Assembly: GCF_009618275.1 (NCBI RefSeq)
Contig: NZ_WIAD01000010.1
Span: forward strand, 56,894-120,893
DNA from: Roseimaritima sediminicola
GTDB taxonomy: Bacteria > Planctomycetota > Planctomycetia > Pirellulales > Pirellulaceae
Length of the DNA: 64,000 bases
Direction: 5' to 3'
The notes beneath the pieces were generated by a model. The model worked only from the letters and a program-made list of their open reading frames with translations, was not told the DNA's origin and did not search any database. This document shows positions 52,894-62,133 of this stretch, one piece after another. How positions within the stretch are numbered: the stretch's first letter is position 1; each line of letters opens with the position of its first letter. The translations under genes were made by a program, and so were the position numbers.

Positions 52894-53334
52894 ATGCTTC
52901 ATAAAACTTCTCTGTTAGCCGCTGGTCTCGGGCTCTTGCTTGCCACCGGCTGCGGCGACACGCGTAATGAATTGACCGTTTCCGGTACGGTCACGGTCAA
53001 TGGTGAACCGATCGAAAACGGAACGATCAGCTTTGTTGCCGCCGACGGCGTGGCTGCGACCGGTGGCGGTGTGATCAAAGACGGCAGCTACACGGCGTTC
53101 GTCGCACCGGGCCGCAAGAAAGTGGTCGTGCTGGGTAATAAGGCCGTGGGCGAGGAGCCGCTGTACCAGGGCGTCCCGGACAGCCCGACGCAGACGACCT
53201 ATCAGACCATCACGCCCACCAAGTACAACGCGGCTCACCTGACGCCGCTGACCGCCGAGATCTCCGAAAACCAGGAAGGCCTGGATTTCGAGCTGACCGG
53301 TGATCCACCCTCGGCACAGGAACTGGCCGGCTAG
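52894..53334 (+). CDS. small lipoprotein downstream of DUF1559
   Basis: 146 residues with MLHKTSLLAAGLGLLLATGC (lipobox ATGC), then VSGTVTVNGEPIENGTISFVAADGVAATGGGVIKDGSYTAFVAPGRKKVVVLG, the same beta-sandwich style as the lipoprotein at 36010. The ATG at 52894 gives the best signal peptide; 52882 is also in frame. It is the partner of the DUF1559 gene in the second copy of the module. Its TAG stop runs straight into a TTAGTTG tandem repeat. Confidence 0.87.
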   Translation: MLHKTSLLAAGLGLLLATGCGDTRNELTVSGTVTVNGEPIENGTISFVAADGVAATGGGVIKDGSYTAFVAPGRKKVVVLGNKAVGEEPLYQGVPDSPTQTTYQTITPTKYNAAHLTPLTAEISENQEGLDFELTGDPPSAQELAG

Positions 53335-53336
53335 GT

Positions 53337-53395
53337 TAGTTGTTAGTTGTAAGTTGTTAGTTGTTAGTTGTTAGTTGTTAGTTGTTGGTTGTTAG
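53337..53395 (+). repeat. TTAGTTG heptamer tandem repeat
   Basis: About eight units of TTAGTTG with a few changes, followed by a run of CAACCAT-like bases at 53402-53430 that can pair with it. It fills the gap between convergent genes. Confidence 0.93.
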
Positions 53396-53432
53396 GTGTG
53401 CTCAACCATCAACCATCAACTGACAACAACCA

Positions 53433-54722
53433 TCAGAGCTTGAAGGCGGTGCGGAGTTCGTCGATGACTTCGGATGACATCGATGAGACGTCTCCGATGG
53501 CTCGGGCATTGATCACGGCTTCGGCCGTCGACTCGAGCACTTCCAGGCGATCGAAGGCGTCCAGGACGCTCGACCCGGTCACCAGCACGCCGTCGTTCTG
53601 CAGCAAGACGGCCGGCGTGGCTGCCGACACATGGTCGGCGATCTGGCCGTCACTCTGGTACTGCACCCCATAGGGCACGCGGTGCACGTCCTGCAGAAAG
53701 ACGTAGCTCTCGGGGATCGTGCGCGTATCGAAGGGCACATCGGTCACGCTGAACGCGGTGGCGTGGACGGGGTGTGCAAACACAATCGCTTGCATCTGAG
53801 GATGCCGCTGGTAGATGGCACGATGCGCCAACACGGCTCGGCTGGCCTTCTTGCCGCTCTCACGTCGCCCCTGGTCGACCAGCACCAAATCCTCCAGCGC
53901 CAGGTTCTCGCGATCTCGTTGGGTGGGCGTGATCAGGAACGCGTCGTCGCCCACCCGAGCGGAAAAGCTACCTTCGGTGCTGATAAATAATCGCTGCCGG
54001 CAGCCGCGGCGGAGGAAGGCACACAGTTGCCGGCGCAGCTCTCGTTCACCTGCCGAGGCAGTGCTCGGCGTGAATTTTGGCAGCGCCACGCTGCGTTCGG
54101 CCGCCTGCCGCAATTGCGGCTCGTCCAGATACTGTACGTCGCCGATCTGCTTGGCAGCGATCAACGTCTTGCCGGCGAATTCAAACGCCTCGAACCGCTC
54201 GAAGGCGTTCTGCAGGTCGGCCGCGCCGACGACCACGCCGTGGTTCTCCAGAATGACGCTGTCGCACCCTTGGGCGAACGTGTCGGCGATACTAGCGCCC
54301 AACCGCTCGCTGCCCGGACAGGCGTAGGGTGCAAAGCCCAACCGACCACAGATGGAATGCGTCTGATGAAACAGCCGCGTATCCGGCGTCGCCTGGCAAA
54401 TACTAAAGGCGACCAGGGCCACAGGGTGGGCATGCACGATGGCGTGGATATCCGGCCGGGCGGCATAGATTGCCCGGTGGAAGGGAAACTCCGACGAGGG
54501 CGGATGCAGACCATCGACGGTGCCGTCACGGCGAACGCAGACGATGTCGTTGCGGGTCAGGTTGCCCTTGTCGACGCGGGCAGGCGAAATCCAAATATCA
54601 CCTTGTTCGTCGCGGATCGACAGGTTCCCGCCGGACGTGGTCGTCATCCGGTAACCATAGATGCGGCTCATCGTCTGCATGATCGCATCGCGCGGATGGA
54701 TCAGCGCTCGCGGGCTGGACAT
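53433..54722 (-). CDS. tandem class II aldolase-like protein, second domain degenerate
   Basis: 429 residues with two class II aldolase/adducin domains. Domain 1 (about 10-205) keeps the features of fuculose/rhamnulose-phosphate aldolases: [11 protein letters not shown], the catalytic Glu78 in [13 protein letters not shown], zinc ligands His97 and His99 (HAHP) and His161 (ENHGVV). Domain 2 (about 225-425) has the same outline ([27 protein letters not shown]) but the Glu is Ala296, the first His is Phe, and ENHG is QNDG. It ends in the gap next to the heptamer repeat. A CCAGGAACC ribosome site precedes the ATG. With fucI and the dehydrogenase it suggests fucose breakdown. Confidence 0.9.
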   Translation of the reverse strand: MSSPRALIHPRDAIMQTMSRIYGYRMTTTSGGNLSIRDEQGDIWISPARVDKGNLTRNDIVCVRRDGTVDGLHPPSSEFPFHRAIYAARPDIHAIVHAHPVALVAFSICQATPDTRLFHQTHSICGRLGFAPYACPGSERLGASIADTFAQGCDSVILENHGVVVGAADLQNAFERFEAFEFAGKTLIAAKQIGDVQYLDEPQLRQAAERSVALPKFTPSTASAGERELRRQLCAFLRRGCRQRLFISTEGSFSARVGDDAFLITPTQRDRENLALEDLVLVDQGRRESGKKASRAVLAHRAIYQRHPQMQAIVFAHPVHATAFSVTDVPFDTRTIPESYVFLQDVHRVPYGVQYQSDGQIADHVSAATPAVLLQNDGVLVTGSSVLDAFDRLEVLESTAEAVINARAIGDVSSMSSEVIDELRTAFKL

Positions 54723-54760
54723 AGCTGTAGGTTCCTGGTGCCGATCGGCCGACGTGGTGC

Positions 54761-56263
54761 TCAGTCGCTCAGAGGACGGACGACCGACGTGCTGCGGTAA
54801 TAATCCATCAGCGTTTCCGGCGAGAGAACGCCGCCGCCCATGCCGCTTTGCTTGATGCCGCCGTAGGGGACGCCGTGGACGAAGACGTTGTGGGCGTTGA
54901 TCCAGCTGTTGCCGGCCACCATCGATTCGGCCACGCGAGCGACACGGCTGAGGTCCTCGGTCCAGACGCTGTTGGCCAATCCATAGCTGGTATGGTTGGC
55001 CATCTGGATCGCTTGCTTTTCATCGTCGAAAGGCGCGAGATACGCGACCGGCCCGAAGATTTCTTCCTGAGCCGCGACGTTGTCCAGCGAGCCTGCCATC
55101 AGGGCCGGTTTCACAAAATGTCCCTGATAGCCTTCGACGGTGGCCGGTCCGCCTTCGAGCACACAGGTTGCACCTTGCTGGCGTCCTTTGTCCAGGTAGC
55201 CCAGGACCCGCTCGCGCTGCTTGGCGCTGACCACCGGGCCCATCTGGGTTTGCTCGTCCAACTGGTGCCCGATCTTCACCTGAGACAACCGCTCGACGCA
55301 GGCATCGACGAACTGGTCGTACACCTTGCGGTGCACCAGCCAACGCGTGGCGTCACAGCACACCTGTCCGGTGTGGAAGGTGATCGCCGCGGACAGTTTG
55401 TCGGCCGTTTGGGAAACGTCCACATCGTCGAACACCACCGCGGCACCTTTGCCGCCCAGTTCCAGTTTCACCGGCACGAGGTTGCGTCCACAGGCCTCGG
55501 CGACCATCCGTCCGACTTCCGGCGAACCGGTAAAGGACATGCGGCGGATGTTGGGGTTGGCCGACAGCGCGGCCCCGGTCTTGGCGCCGCTGCCGGTGAC
55601 GACGTTGATCACGCCGGCGGGCAGCCCGACTTCGATCGCCAATTCGGCCAGATAGATCGCCGACAGCGGTGTGTCTTCGGCCGGCTTGATCACCACCGTG
55701 TTGCCGGCGGCCAGCGCCGGTGAGATCCCCCAGCCGATCAACAGGAACGGAAAGTTCCAGGGAAAAATAAATCCGCACGCGCCCCAGGGTTTGCGATACG
55801 TCCAAGCTTCGTGCCCTTTGACGGCCAGCGTGGTGCGCGGATTCATGTGCTGGGCCATGTCGGCAAAGTACCGCAGCGTGTCGGCCAGATTCTGCACATC
55901 GCCTTGAGCTTGGGCCTGGACCTTGCCGGCATCCAACGATTCGATCTGGGCGATCACGTCGCGCTGCTTCTCGACCGCGTCGGCCAGCCGGTGCAGCAGG
56001 GCCGCCCGTTCGTTGACGGGCATGGTGGCCCAATCACTGCTTTCAAACGCTTCATTCGCAGCGCCGACGGCGCGGTCGACCTCTTCGGCCGTCAGCGCGC
56101 TCACCTCGGCCAGTTTCTTGCCCGAACCCGGATCGTGGGTGGCGATCGTCTCGCCGCTGCCGGAGACCAATGGTTTGCCGGCCACAAAGCTGCCGTGGAC
56201 GGGGCGATCCAGAAACGACTCGACAGCCGGCAGCAAGGGCTGCGATGCGATGGTATTGCTCAT
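54761..56263 (-). CDS. aldehyde dehydrogenase (lactaldehyde-type candidate)
   Basis: 500 residues of an NAD(P)-dependent aldehyde dehydrogenase: N-terminal [58 protein letters not shown], the catalytic Glu in [14 protein letters not shown], the catalytic Cys in [18 protein letters not shown], and [13 protein letters not shown]. It sits between fucI and the aldolase on the same strand, 38 bases before the aldolase, so oxidation of lactaldehyde released from fuculose phosphate is the likely task. Betaine-aldehyde-type enzymes look similar, so the substrate is inferred from context. Confidence 0.92.
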   Translation of the reverse strand: MSNTIASQPLLPAVESFLDRPVHGSFVAGKPLVSGSGETIATHDPGSGKKLAEVSALTAEEVDRAVGAANEAFESSDWATMPVNERAALLHRLADAVEKQRDVIAQIESLDAGKVQAQAQGDVQNLADTLRYFADMAQHMNPRTTLAVKGHEAWTYRKPWGACGFIFPWNFPFLLIGWGISPALAAGNTVVIKPAEDTPLSAIYLAELAIEVGLPAGVINVVTGSGAKTGAALSANPNIRRMSFTGSPEVGRMVAEACGRNLVPVKLELGGKGAAVVFDDVDVSQTADKLSAAITFHTGQVCCDATRWLVHRKVYDQFVDACVERLSQVKIGHQLDEQTQMGPVVSAKQRERVLGYLDKGRQQGATCVLEGGPATVEGYQGHFVKPALMAGSLDNVAAQEEIFGPVAYLAPFDDEKQAIQMANHTSYGLANSVWTEDLSRVARVAESMVAGNSWINAHNVFVHGVPYGGIKQSGMGGGVLSPETLMDYYRSTSVVRPLSD

Positions 56264-56448
56264 ACGAACGGTTCTATCGATCTCTCGGGGCGGGCGGGAA
56301 AACTTTTATTTTAACGCGGCCGGCGGTGGCGTGGTGGGCGGGACGGGTGAGTGAGGAGGTGACCGGTTCAGCCGTTGGGGATCCTAGGCACGTCGGCATG
56401 AATCTTTCGGTGAAACCCCGCGACAACACCCTCCCGCGCAGCGGGAGC

Positions 56449-56509
56449 GTCGGGCTCTTAGGCCCGGGGAGGGCCCTGCGAAAACCCTCTCCGGGCCTAA
56501 GAGCCCGAC
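56449..56509. repeat. long hairpin, 25-bp arms
   Basis: Left arm 56449-56473 pairs with right arm 56485-56509 with one mismatch, around the loop CCCTGCGAAAA. The arms begin GTCGGGCTCTTAGGCCCGG. It stands in the gap between fucI and the aldehyde dehydrogenase gene and could reduce or stabilise the message between them. Confidence 0.93.
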
Positions 56510-56562
56510 TCTCCCAAAGGGAGAGTGATGCCGAATTAAAGGTTGCGACGTGCTTAGGCCGG

Positions 56563-56637
56563 GGAGAACCGTGGCTAGCGCCAAAACGGCTCATAAGCGA
56601 CCGGAGAACCGTGGCTAGCGTCAAAACGGCTCATCAG
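56563..56637. repeat. 35-bp direct repeat, two copies
   Basis: GGAGAACCGTGGCTAGCG... at 56563-56597 and 56603-56637, 40 bases apart, differing at two positions. The rest of the 392-base gap has no gene. Confidence 0.9.
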
Positions 56638-56655
56638 ATTTCGCCTCGTCTACCA

Positions 56656-58461
56656 CTAACCGTACAGCGGCCCGAAGTTCTGGCAGGCGCGGAAATCGGC
56701 GGCTTCGCGATCCTCGGTGCCGAAGGCGTTCCAGGCGTGGGGGCGGAAAACCCGAGCTTCGTCGACGTTGTGCATGTACACCGGAATCCGCAGGATCGAA
56801 GCCAGCGTGATGAACAGGTGGCCCACGTGACCGGCCGTCATCACGCAGTGGTTCGCGCCCCAGTGGTTCATCACGTCGTAGGTCGAGGCAAAGGCGCCGC
56901 GACCGGTCACGCGAGGGGCAAACCAGGTCGTGGGCCAGCTGGGGTTGGTGCGGTTGTCCAGCACGTCGTGCACCTCGTCGGGCAGGGCCACGGTGTGGCC
57001 TTCGGCGATCTGCAGGGCCGGCCCCAGTCCGGCGACCAGATTGATCCGGGTCATCGTCGCCGGCATGCCGCCGCGAGTGCGGAACCGCGTGCTCATCCCG
57101 CCGCCGGGAAAGTACTCCGTCATCGACGGGTGCCACGTGGTGGCCTCGAGACAACGCTGGACCTCCTGGTCGCTGATCTCCCAGAACGGCTTCATCGTGG
57201 GCTGGCCATCGGCATCGGTCTGCTGGCCCGTACCGTCCAGGGTTGCCGGTCCGGAATTGATCAGATGCAGCAGGCCATCGGCGGCCGGGCCTTCGAGGGT
57301 GTAACCGTCGCAGACCTCGGCGACCGCCGCGGGGCTCCAGTAGGTTCGCAGGTCGGCAAAGAGTTGTGCGGAGCCGGTCAGCAGGTGGCCCAGCAACATC
57401 GTCGCGCCGTTCAGGGCGTCGTTCTCGGTGGCCACGATGTACGGGGATCGTTTGCCGTTCCAGTCGAAGGACGAGTTAAGGATGGCTTCGAGGAAGTCGC
57501 CATTGGGAAAGTGATCGGTCCATTGGCGTTGGCCTTGGAACCCCGCGGCGGCGGCTCGATGCCCGTGAGCTTGTTCGCCCAGTCCCATCTCGGCCAGCCG
57601 AGGATTGCCGACCATCAGGTCGCGAGCGATCAGGGCCATCTTGACGCAGTCCTCCCACTCCCGGTCCAGTTGCTCGCGATCACGCTGCATTTCCGGACTG
57701 TTGTAGTCCTGGCCCTCGGGACAGTGCTGGCGAGTCCAGGCCAGGGCCCGCTGGTATTCCTCCTGGTCGTACTGCTGCTTGTTCATCCGCCCGATGAACT
57801 CGCTCATGTCGATGTCTTCGACCCGCATCCCCAACCACTGTTCCCAGAAGCTGTAGTCGACCATCGATCCGGCGATCCCCATCGAGGTGCCGCCCATCGA
57901 AAGGTAACTCTTGCCCTGCAGCAGCGCGGTCGCCAGAGCACAGCGGGCGAAGTTCAGGATCTTCTCGCTCACGTCCTCCGGCATCGCATCCGAACCGGCG
58001 GGCTGGACATCGTGGCCGTAGATCCCAAAGGCGGGGATGCCCTTTTGGGCGTGTCCGGCCAGCACGGCCGCCAGGTACACCGCCCCGGGCCGCTCGGTGC
58101 CGTTGAACCCGAACACGGCTTTGGGACGCACCGGGTGCATGTCCATGGTTTCGCTGCCGTAGCACCAGCAGGGCGTGACGGTCAGCGAGACGCCCACGTT
58201 TTCGCGCTGGAATAATTGCTCGCAGGCGTCCGCTTCGGCGACGCCTCCGATGCAGGTTTCAGCGATGACGACCTGGACGCTTTCGCCGTTGGGGTATCGC
58301 AACTGGCTGCCGATCAGGTCCGCCACCCGCCGGGCGAGGCCCATCGTCTGATCCTCCAGCGATTCGCGGACGCCGCCCAGACGCCCGTCGATCGTCGGCC
58401 GGATGCCGATGCGAGGCAGGTTGCCGGTCCAAACATGCGGTGCGGCCAAAGCGGAGCTCAT
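56656..58461 (-). CDS. fucI: L-fucose isomerase
   Basis: 601 residues, close in length to E. coli FucI (about 591) and matching it along the whole chain: [97 protein letters not shown]. The metal-site Glu ([10 protein letters not shown]), Asp (ADLRTYWSP) and His ([15 protein letters not shown]) are present. It converts L-fucose to L-fuculose. The start is ATG 58461 with GAGGAAA nine bases upstream; the longer frame to 58524 is not used. It leads a minus-strand group with the aldehyde dehydrogenase and aldolase. No fuculokinase is in the window. Confidence 0.97.
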   Translation of the reverse strand: MSSALAAPHVWTGNLPRIGIRPTIDGRLGGVRESLEDQTMGLARRVADLIGSQLRYPNGESVQVVIAETCIGGVAEADACEQLFQRENVGVSLTVTPCWCYGSETMDMHPVRPKAVFGFNGTERPGAVYLAAVLAGHAQKGIPAFGIYGHDVQPAGSDAMPEDVSEKILNFARCALATALLQGKSYLSMGGTSMGIAGSMVDYSFWEQWLGMRVEDIDMSEFIGRMNKQQYDQEEYQRALAWTRQHCPEGQDYNSPEMQRDREQLDREWEDCVKMALIARDLMVGNPRLAEMGLGEQAHGHRAAAAGFQGQRQWTDHFPNGDFLEAILNSSFDWNGKRSPYIVATENDALNGATMLLGHLLTGSAQLFADLRTYWSPAAVAEVCDGYTLEGPAADGLLHLINSGPATLDGTGQQTDADGQPTMKPFWEISDQEVQRCLEATTWHPSMTEYFPGGGMSTRFRTRGGMPATMTRINLVAGLGPALQIAEGHTVALPDEVHDVLDNRTNPSWPTTWFAPRVTGRGAFASTYDVMNHWGANHCVMTAGHVGHLFITLASILRIPVYMHNVDEARVFRPHAWNAFGTEDREAADFRACQNFGPLYG

Positions 58462-58765
58462 CGATAGGTTTCCTCGTCTGAAAGAATCGTCGTTGCAAAC
58501 CGGAGTGGGTTTCTCGGTGTACAACTTAACAAGCTGCTGCGGCGACTGGGGAGCCCGAGCGACTCAGTGGCATAGGCTTCGGTGCCTGTGATCGTAGCTC
58601 GGCTGTCCCAACCGTAGATCGCACCCCTCTCGGCTGGGACAGCCGAGCTACTCTGGGACAGCCGAGCTACTTTGGAGCCTATGCGACACGGCGATCCGCC
58701 GCTGAGTTTATTACAATAAGCGTCGCTCGTCCCGCCTTCCCGCCTCCGCTTACCGAGCTCAGACC
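58462..58765. other. divergent region with family A and C repeats
   Basis: Between fucI (leftward) and a sulfatase (rightward). It holds a family A variant at 58567-58592 (AGGC-ttcggt-GCCT) and family C copies at 58594-58610 (+), 58628-58651 (-) and 58653-58671 (-). The promoters of both genes must lie in or beside this repeat-rich stretch. Confidence 0.75.
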
Positions 58766-61027
58766 ATGCGCCCCCACCGTTTCCCTTGCCCTGCCCTGCC
58801 CTGCCGCCGCACCGTCGCGGTGCTGTTGTGCGCGGTTGTCGCTGGATTACTCGGCCAAGTTTTCGACTTGTCCGCCGGAGCCGCCGAGCCGCGATCGCGT
58901 CCGAACATCATCTACATCATGTCCGACGACATGGGTTATTCCGACATCGGTTGCTATGGCAGCGAGATCGATACACCGAATCTGAATGCGATGGCCGCCG
59001 GCGGGCTGCGGTTCACCCAGTTCTACAACACGGCGCGCTGCTGTCCGACGCGGGCCAGCTTGCTGACCGGCCTGTACCCTCACCAAGCCGGTATCGGCCA
59101 CATGATGAACGACCGTGGCCATGACGGTTACCGCGGCGAATTGAACCGGCGATCCGTGACGATTGCCGAGGTCTTGGGCGCGGCCGGCTACCGCACCTAC
59201 ATCAGCGGCAAGTGGCACGTCACCCAGGTGCGGCATCCGGTGGAGGAAAAGGACAAGCAGAACTGGCCGGTGCAGCGCGGCTTCGATCGCTTCTACGGCA
59301 CGATTCACGGTGCGGGCAGCTTCTTCGATCCCAACACGCTGACTCGGGACAATCAATTTATTTCTCCCTACGCCGATCCCGAGTATCCCACCGATTCGTA
59401 TTACTACACCGACGCCATCGCCGATCATGCGGCTCGGTTCATCCAGGACCACAAACGCAGCAGCGGCGACCAGCCGTTTTTCCTGTACGTCAGTTTCACC
59501 GCCGCGCACTGGCCGATGCACGCCAAAGCGGAAGACGTGGCCAAGTATCAGGGTCGCTACGACGCCGGTTATCAAGCGGTCCGCGACGCCCGCTACCGCC
59601 GCATGCTGCAGTTGGGCGTGATCGATGCGGACAGCACCGAGAATCGAGCGATTCCCGAAGAATGGAAGGAGAAGGAGTACTGGCAGTGGGACAAGCGCAA
59701 TATGGAAGTCTACGCCGCGATGATCGACAACATGGATCAGGGCATCGGACGGATTCTCCAGGCCTTGAAGGCCACGGACCAGCACGACAATACGCTGGTG
59801 TGTTTCTTTCAGGACAACGGCGGGTGCGCCGAAAACTACGGCCGGCACGGTGAAGGTCCCGAGCGGGCCGAGTCGCCTACCCTGCCGCCCCTGGCCGACG
59901 ACTACCTGCAACCCGACATGCAGCCCAAACAAACCCGCGACGGTTACCCGGTGCGAGTCGGCAAGGGTGTGATGGCCGGACCGGCCGATACCTACATCGG
60001 TTACGGCCGAGCTTGGGCGACAGTGTCCAATACGCCGTTTCGTGAATACAAACACTGGGTCCACGAAGGCGGCATCTCCACGCCCCTGATCATGCACTGG
60101 CCGGCCAAGATGAGCCGAGCGGGCGAGCTGGAATCGACGCCCAGCCATCTGATCGACCTGATGGCGACGGCCGTCGATGCCGCCGGCGCGGAGTACCCGC
60201 AGACCTTTCACGGCGGCAACGAGATCAAACCCATGGAAGGCAAAAGTCTGCTGCCGGTTTTGCAAGGGCAAGCGATCGAGCGTGAGGCACTGTACTGGGA
60301 ACACGAAGGCAATCGAGCCGTCCGCATGGGCGATTGGAAATTGGTGGCCAAGGGAGCCGGCGGCGATTGGGAGCTGTACAACATCGCTCGCGACCGCAGC
60401 GAACAAAGGGACCTGGCCGAGCAGCAACCCCAGCGAGTCGAGCGGATGGCACAGATGTGGGATGCCTACGCGCGGCGAGCCAACGTGTATCCACTGAACC
60501 CCCGGCGCCAACCGAACGCACGGTACAACAAGGCACAGCGTCACTTCGAACTGGGCGGCGATGCCGACCTGTCGACCGATCGTGCGCCCTACGTCGCCGC
60601 TCGTCCCTTCGCTCTGACGGCTCAGGCCACGGTCGCCGGCGACGGAGTGATCGTCGCCCAAGGCGGCTCGGCTCACGGATGGTCGCTGTATGTCCAGGAC
60701 GGCCAGCTGAAGTTCACCGTGACCGCGGGCGGCAAACGCTCCACCGTCGCGTCCTCTCAGCCGCTGGACTCTTCCCAGCCCGTCGGTGGAAAACACATCC
60801 TGAGCGCTTCGATCGATGGCGACCGCCGGGTAACCCTCTGCGTGGACAACCGAACCGTGGCCGTGGGCACGGTGGATTCGCTGCTGCAAACGCAGCCCCA
60901 GGACGGACTGCAGGTGGGCCGCGACAACCGCGGTGCGGTCGGTCCCTACGCGGCCCCCTTCACGCTGCAGGGATCGGTCGAATCGGTCGAGATCCGCCTC
61001 GCGCGGAAAGCCGCCGCCACAGAGTAG
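58766..61027 (+). CDS. arylsulfatase with C-terminal lectin-like domain
   Basis: 753 residues. Signal peptide (VAVLLCAVVAGLLGQVFDLSAGA), then a sulfatase domain: IIYIMSDDMGYSDIGCYGSEIDTPNLN, NTARCCPTRASLLTGLYPHQAGIG (Cys-x-Pro-x-Arg), ISGKWHVTQ, YVSFTAAHWPMHA, and CFFQDNGGCAENYG. From about residue 590 a beta-sandwich of laminin-G/concanavalin type follows (ALTAQATVAGDGVIVAQGGSAHGWSLYVQDGQLKFTV). It is divergent from fucI and probably part of the same sulfated polysaccharide programme. The stop TAG begins a family C repeat array. Confidence 0.94.
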   Translation: MRPHRFPCPALPCRRTVAVLLCAVVAGLLGQVFDLSAGAAEPRSRPNIIYIMSDDMGYSDIGCYGSEIDTPNLNAMAAGGLRFTQFYNTARCCPTRASLLTGLYPHQAGIGHMMNDRGHDGYRGELNRRSVTIAEVLGAAGYRTYISGKWHVTQVRHPVEEKDKQNWPVQRGFDRFYGTIHGAGSFFDPNTLTRDNQFISPYADPEYPTDSYYYTDAIADHAARFIQDHKRSSGDQPFFLYVSFTAAHWPMHAKAEDVAKYQGRYDAGYQAVRDARYRRMLQLGVIDADSTENRAIPEEWKEKEYWQWDKRNMEVYAAMIDNMDQGIGRILQALKATDQHDNTLVCFFQDNGGCAENYGRHGEGPERAESPTLPPLADDYLQPDMQPKQTRDGYPVRVGKGVMAGPADTYIGYGRAWATVSNTPFREYKHWVHEGGISTPLIMHWPAKMSRAGELESTPSHLIDLMATAVDAAGAEYPQTFHGGNEIKPMEGKSLLPVLQGQAIEREALYWEHEGNRAVRMGDWKLVAKGAGGDWELYNIARDRSEQRDLAEQQPQRVERMAQMWDAYARRANVYPLNPRRQPNARYNKAQRHFELGGDADLSTDRAPYVAARPFALTAQATVAGDGVIVAQGGSAHGWSLYVQDGQLKFTVTAGGKRSTVASSQPLDSSQPVGGKHILSASIDGDRRVTLCVDNRTVAVGTVDSLLQTQPQDGLQVGRDNRGAVGPYAAPFTLQGSVESVEIRLARKAAATE

Positions 61028-61106
61028 CTCGGCTGTCCCAGAGTCGCTCGGCTGTCCCAGAGTCGCTCGGCTGTCCCAGAGTCGCTCGGCTGTCCCAGCC
61101 GAGAGC
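61025..61106 (+). repeat. family C array, four 19-bp units, supplying the sulfatase stop
   Basis: TAGCTCGGCTGTCCCAGAG then three TCGCTCGGCTGTCCCAGAG-like units (61025, 61044, 61063, 61082), the last closing the hairpin with CAGCCGAGAGC. Bases 61025-61027 are the TAG stop. Confidence 0.93.
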
Positions 61107-61111
61107 AGACT

Positions 61112-61223
61112 GGTTCACAGGCTGGAAGCCTATGCCACTGGTTCACAGGCTGGAAGCCTATGCCACTGTTCACAGGCACCGAAGCCTATGCCACTGGTTC
61201 ACAGGCACCGAAGCCTATGCCAC
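61112..61223 (-). repeat. family A array, two standard and two variant units
   Basis: Two AGGCT-tcc-AGCCT units then two with AGGC-ttcggt-GCCT loops (read on the minus strand). The same variant occurs once at 58567. Confidence 0.9.
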
Positions 61224-61231
61224 AAAAAAAA

Positions 61232-61261
61232 ACACACCGCCGTTTCCGGTGGTGTGTTTTT
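61232..61261. terminator. bidirectional terminator between convergent genes
   Basis: ACACACCGCCG-tttc-CGGTGGTGTGT with A9 on the left and T5 on the right, so it can stop transcripts from both the sulfatase (plus) and the glycine-rich protein gene (minus). One G-T wobble in the stem. Confidence 0.93.
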
Positions 61262-61295
61262 GCTGGTCACTGCATCGCGCTGGAATTCGAGCGGA

Positions 61296-61904
61296 TCAGG
61301 AAGCGTCGTCGTCGTCGTCCAGAGCCAGCGGGATAGCGATCGCGGCGGCGATCGCAGCGGCTCCCAGCACGGCCACGTTGGGATTGGCCAGGGCGCCCTT
61401 CAGCTTGCCGCCGAAGCCACCGCGGTGATGACCGCCACCGTAGGCGTCGCATCCGCCACCGTCGCAGCCGGGATCGGAGCAACCGCAGGAACCGCGGACG
61501 ACGTCGTCACCGGCCACTTGGATGATACCCTTGTCGGCAGTTGCCGGAGCCTCGGTGGCGTCCCAGACGCGAAAGGTTTGGATGCCGGCGTGGGTGGCCA
61601 CTTGGTAGACGCCCGGCGTCAGGTTTTCGAAGCTGTAGCGACCGGCTTCATCGGTGGCTTTGACGGCCAACGTCTTGCCTTGCTGGGCGATCACAGCGGG
61701 CTGGCCGGCCAGCGGTTTTCCGTTGGCGTCGACCAGAGCACCGTGGATGGTGCCCTGATGCATGGCCAGGTCTTTAACGGTCGTGCTGACCTGGATACCG
61801 TCGACGACCATGGCTTTGGCGTGCGCGGCTTGGACGGCTTGAGGGCAGGCCAAAGCGACGCTCATCGCGACGGCCAGTGCCGAATGGATCAGTTTCTTTG
61901 TCAT
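61296..61904 (-). CDS. secreted glycine-rich protein with carboxypeptidase-regulatory-like domain
   Basis: 202 residues from ATG 61904 (GGAG upstream). Signal peptide KKLIHSALAVAMSVALACPQAVQA, one beta-sandwich domain (GTIHGALVDANGKPLAGQPAVIAQQGKTLAVKATDEAGRYSFENLTPGVYQVATH), a Cys/Gly/His-rich segment (GSCGCSDPGCDGGGCDAYGGGHHRGGFGG), then a hydrophobic helix (VAVLGAAAIAAAIAIPLAL) and a short acidic end DDDDDAS. The order Gly/Cys-rich, helix, charged tail resembles a C-terminal sorting or membrane-anchoring signal. Function unknown. It ends upstream of the bidirectional terminator. Confidence 0.8.
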   Translation of the reverse strand: MTKKLIHSALAVAMSVALACPQAVQAAHAKAMVVDGIQVSTTVKDLAMHQGTIHGALVDANGKPLAGQPAVIAQQGKTLAVKATDEAGRYSFENLTPGVYQVATHAGIQTFRVWDATEAPATADKGIIQVAGDDVVRGSCGCSDPGCDGGGCDAYGGGHHRGGFGGKLKGALANPNVAVLGAAAIAAAIAIPLALDDDDDAS

Positions 61905-62133
61905 CAGGGTCAAACTCCGCGTTCAGTTGGTTGATTTTTTTATGGCAACCAATCGCACGCGTTTCCGCTTTCCGCGTCCAACGTTACCGCGATTGGTATA
62001 TGTCACCTCACCGAATGCTCGTTGCCGAACGCTCGGCGGCCCGCAGACATATTCAGGGTCGTGATCCTTATCGGCGCCAGCGGGAGTGAAACCCCACCAG
62101 ATTGCGGCAGAAAGCTGGATTTTCCCGTCGGAC

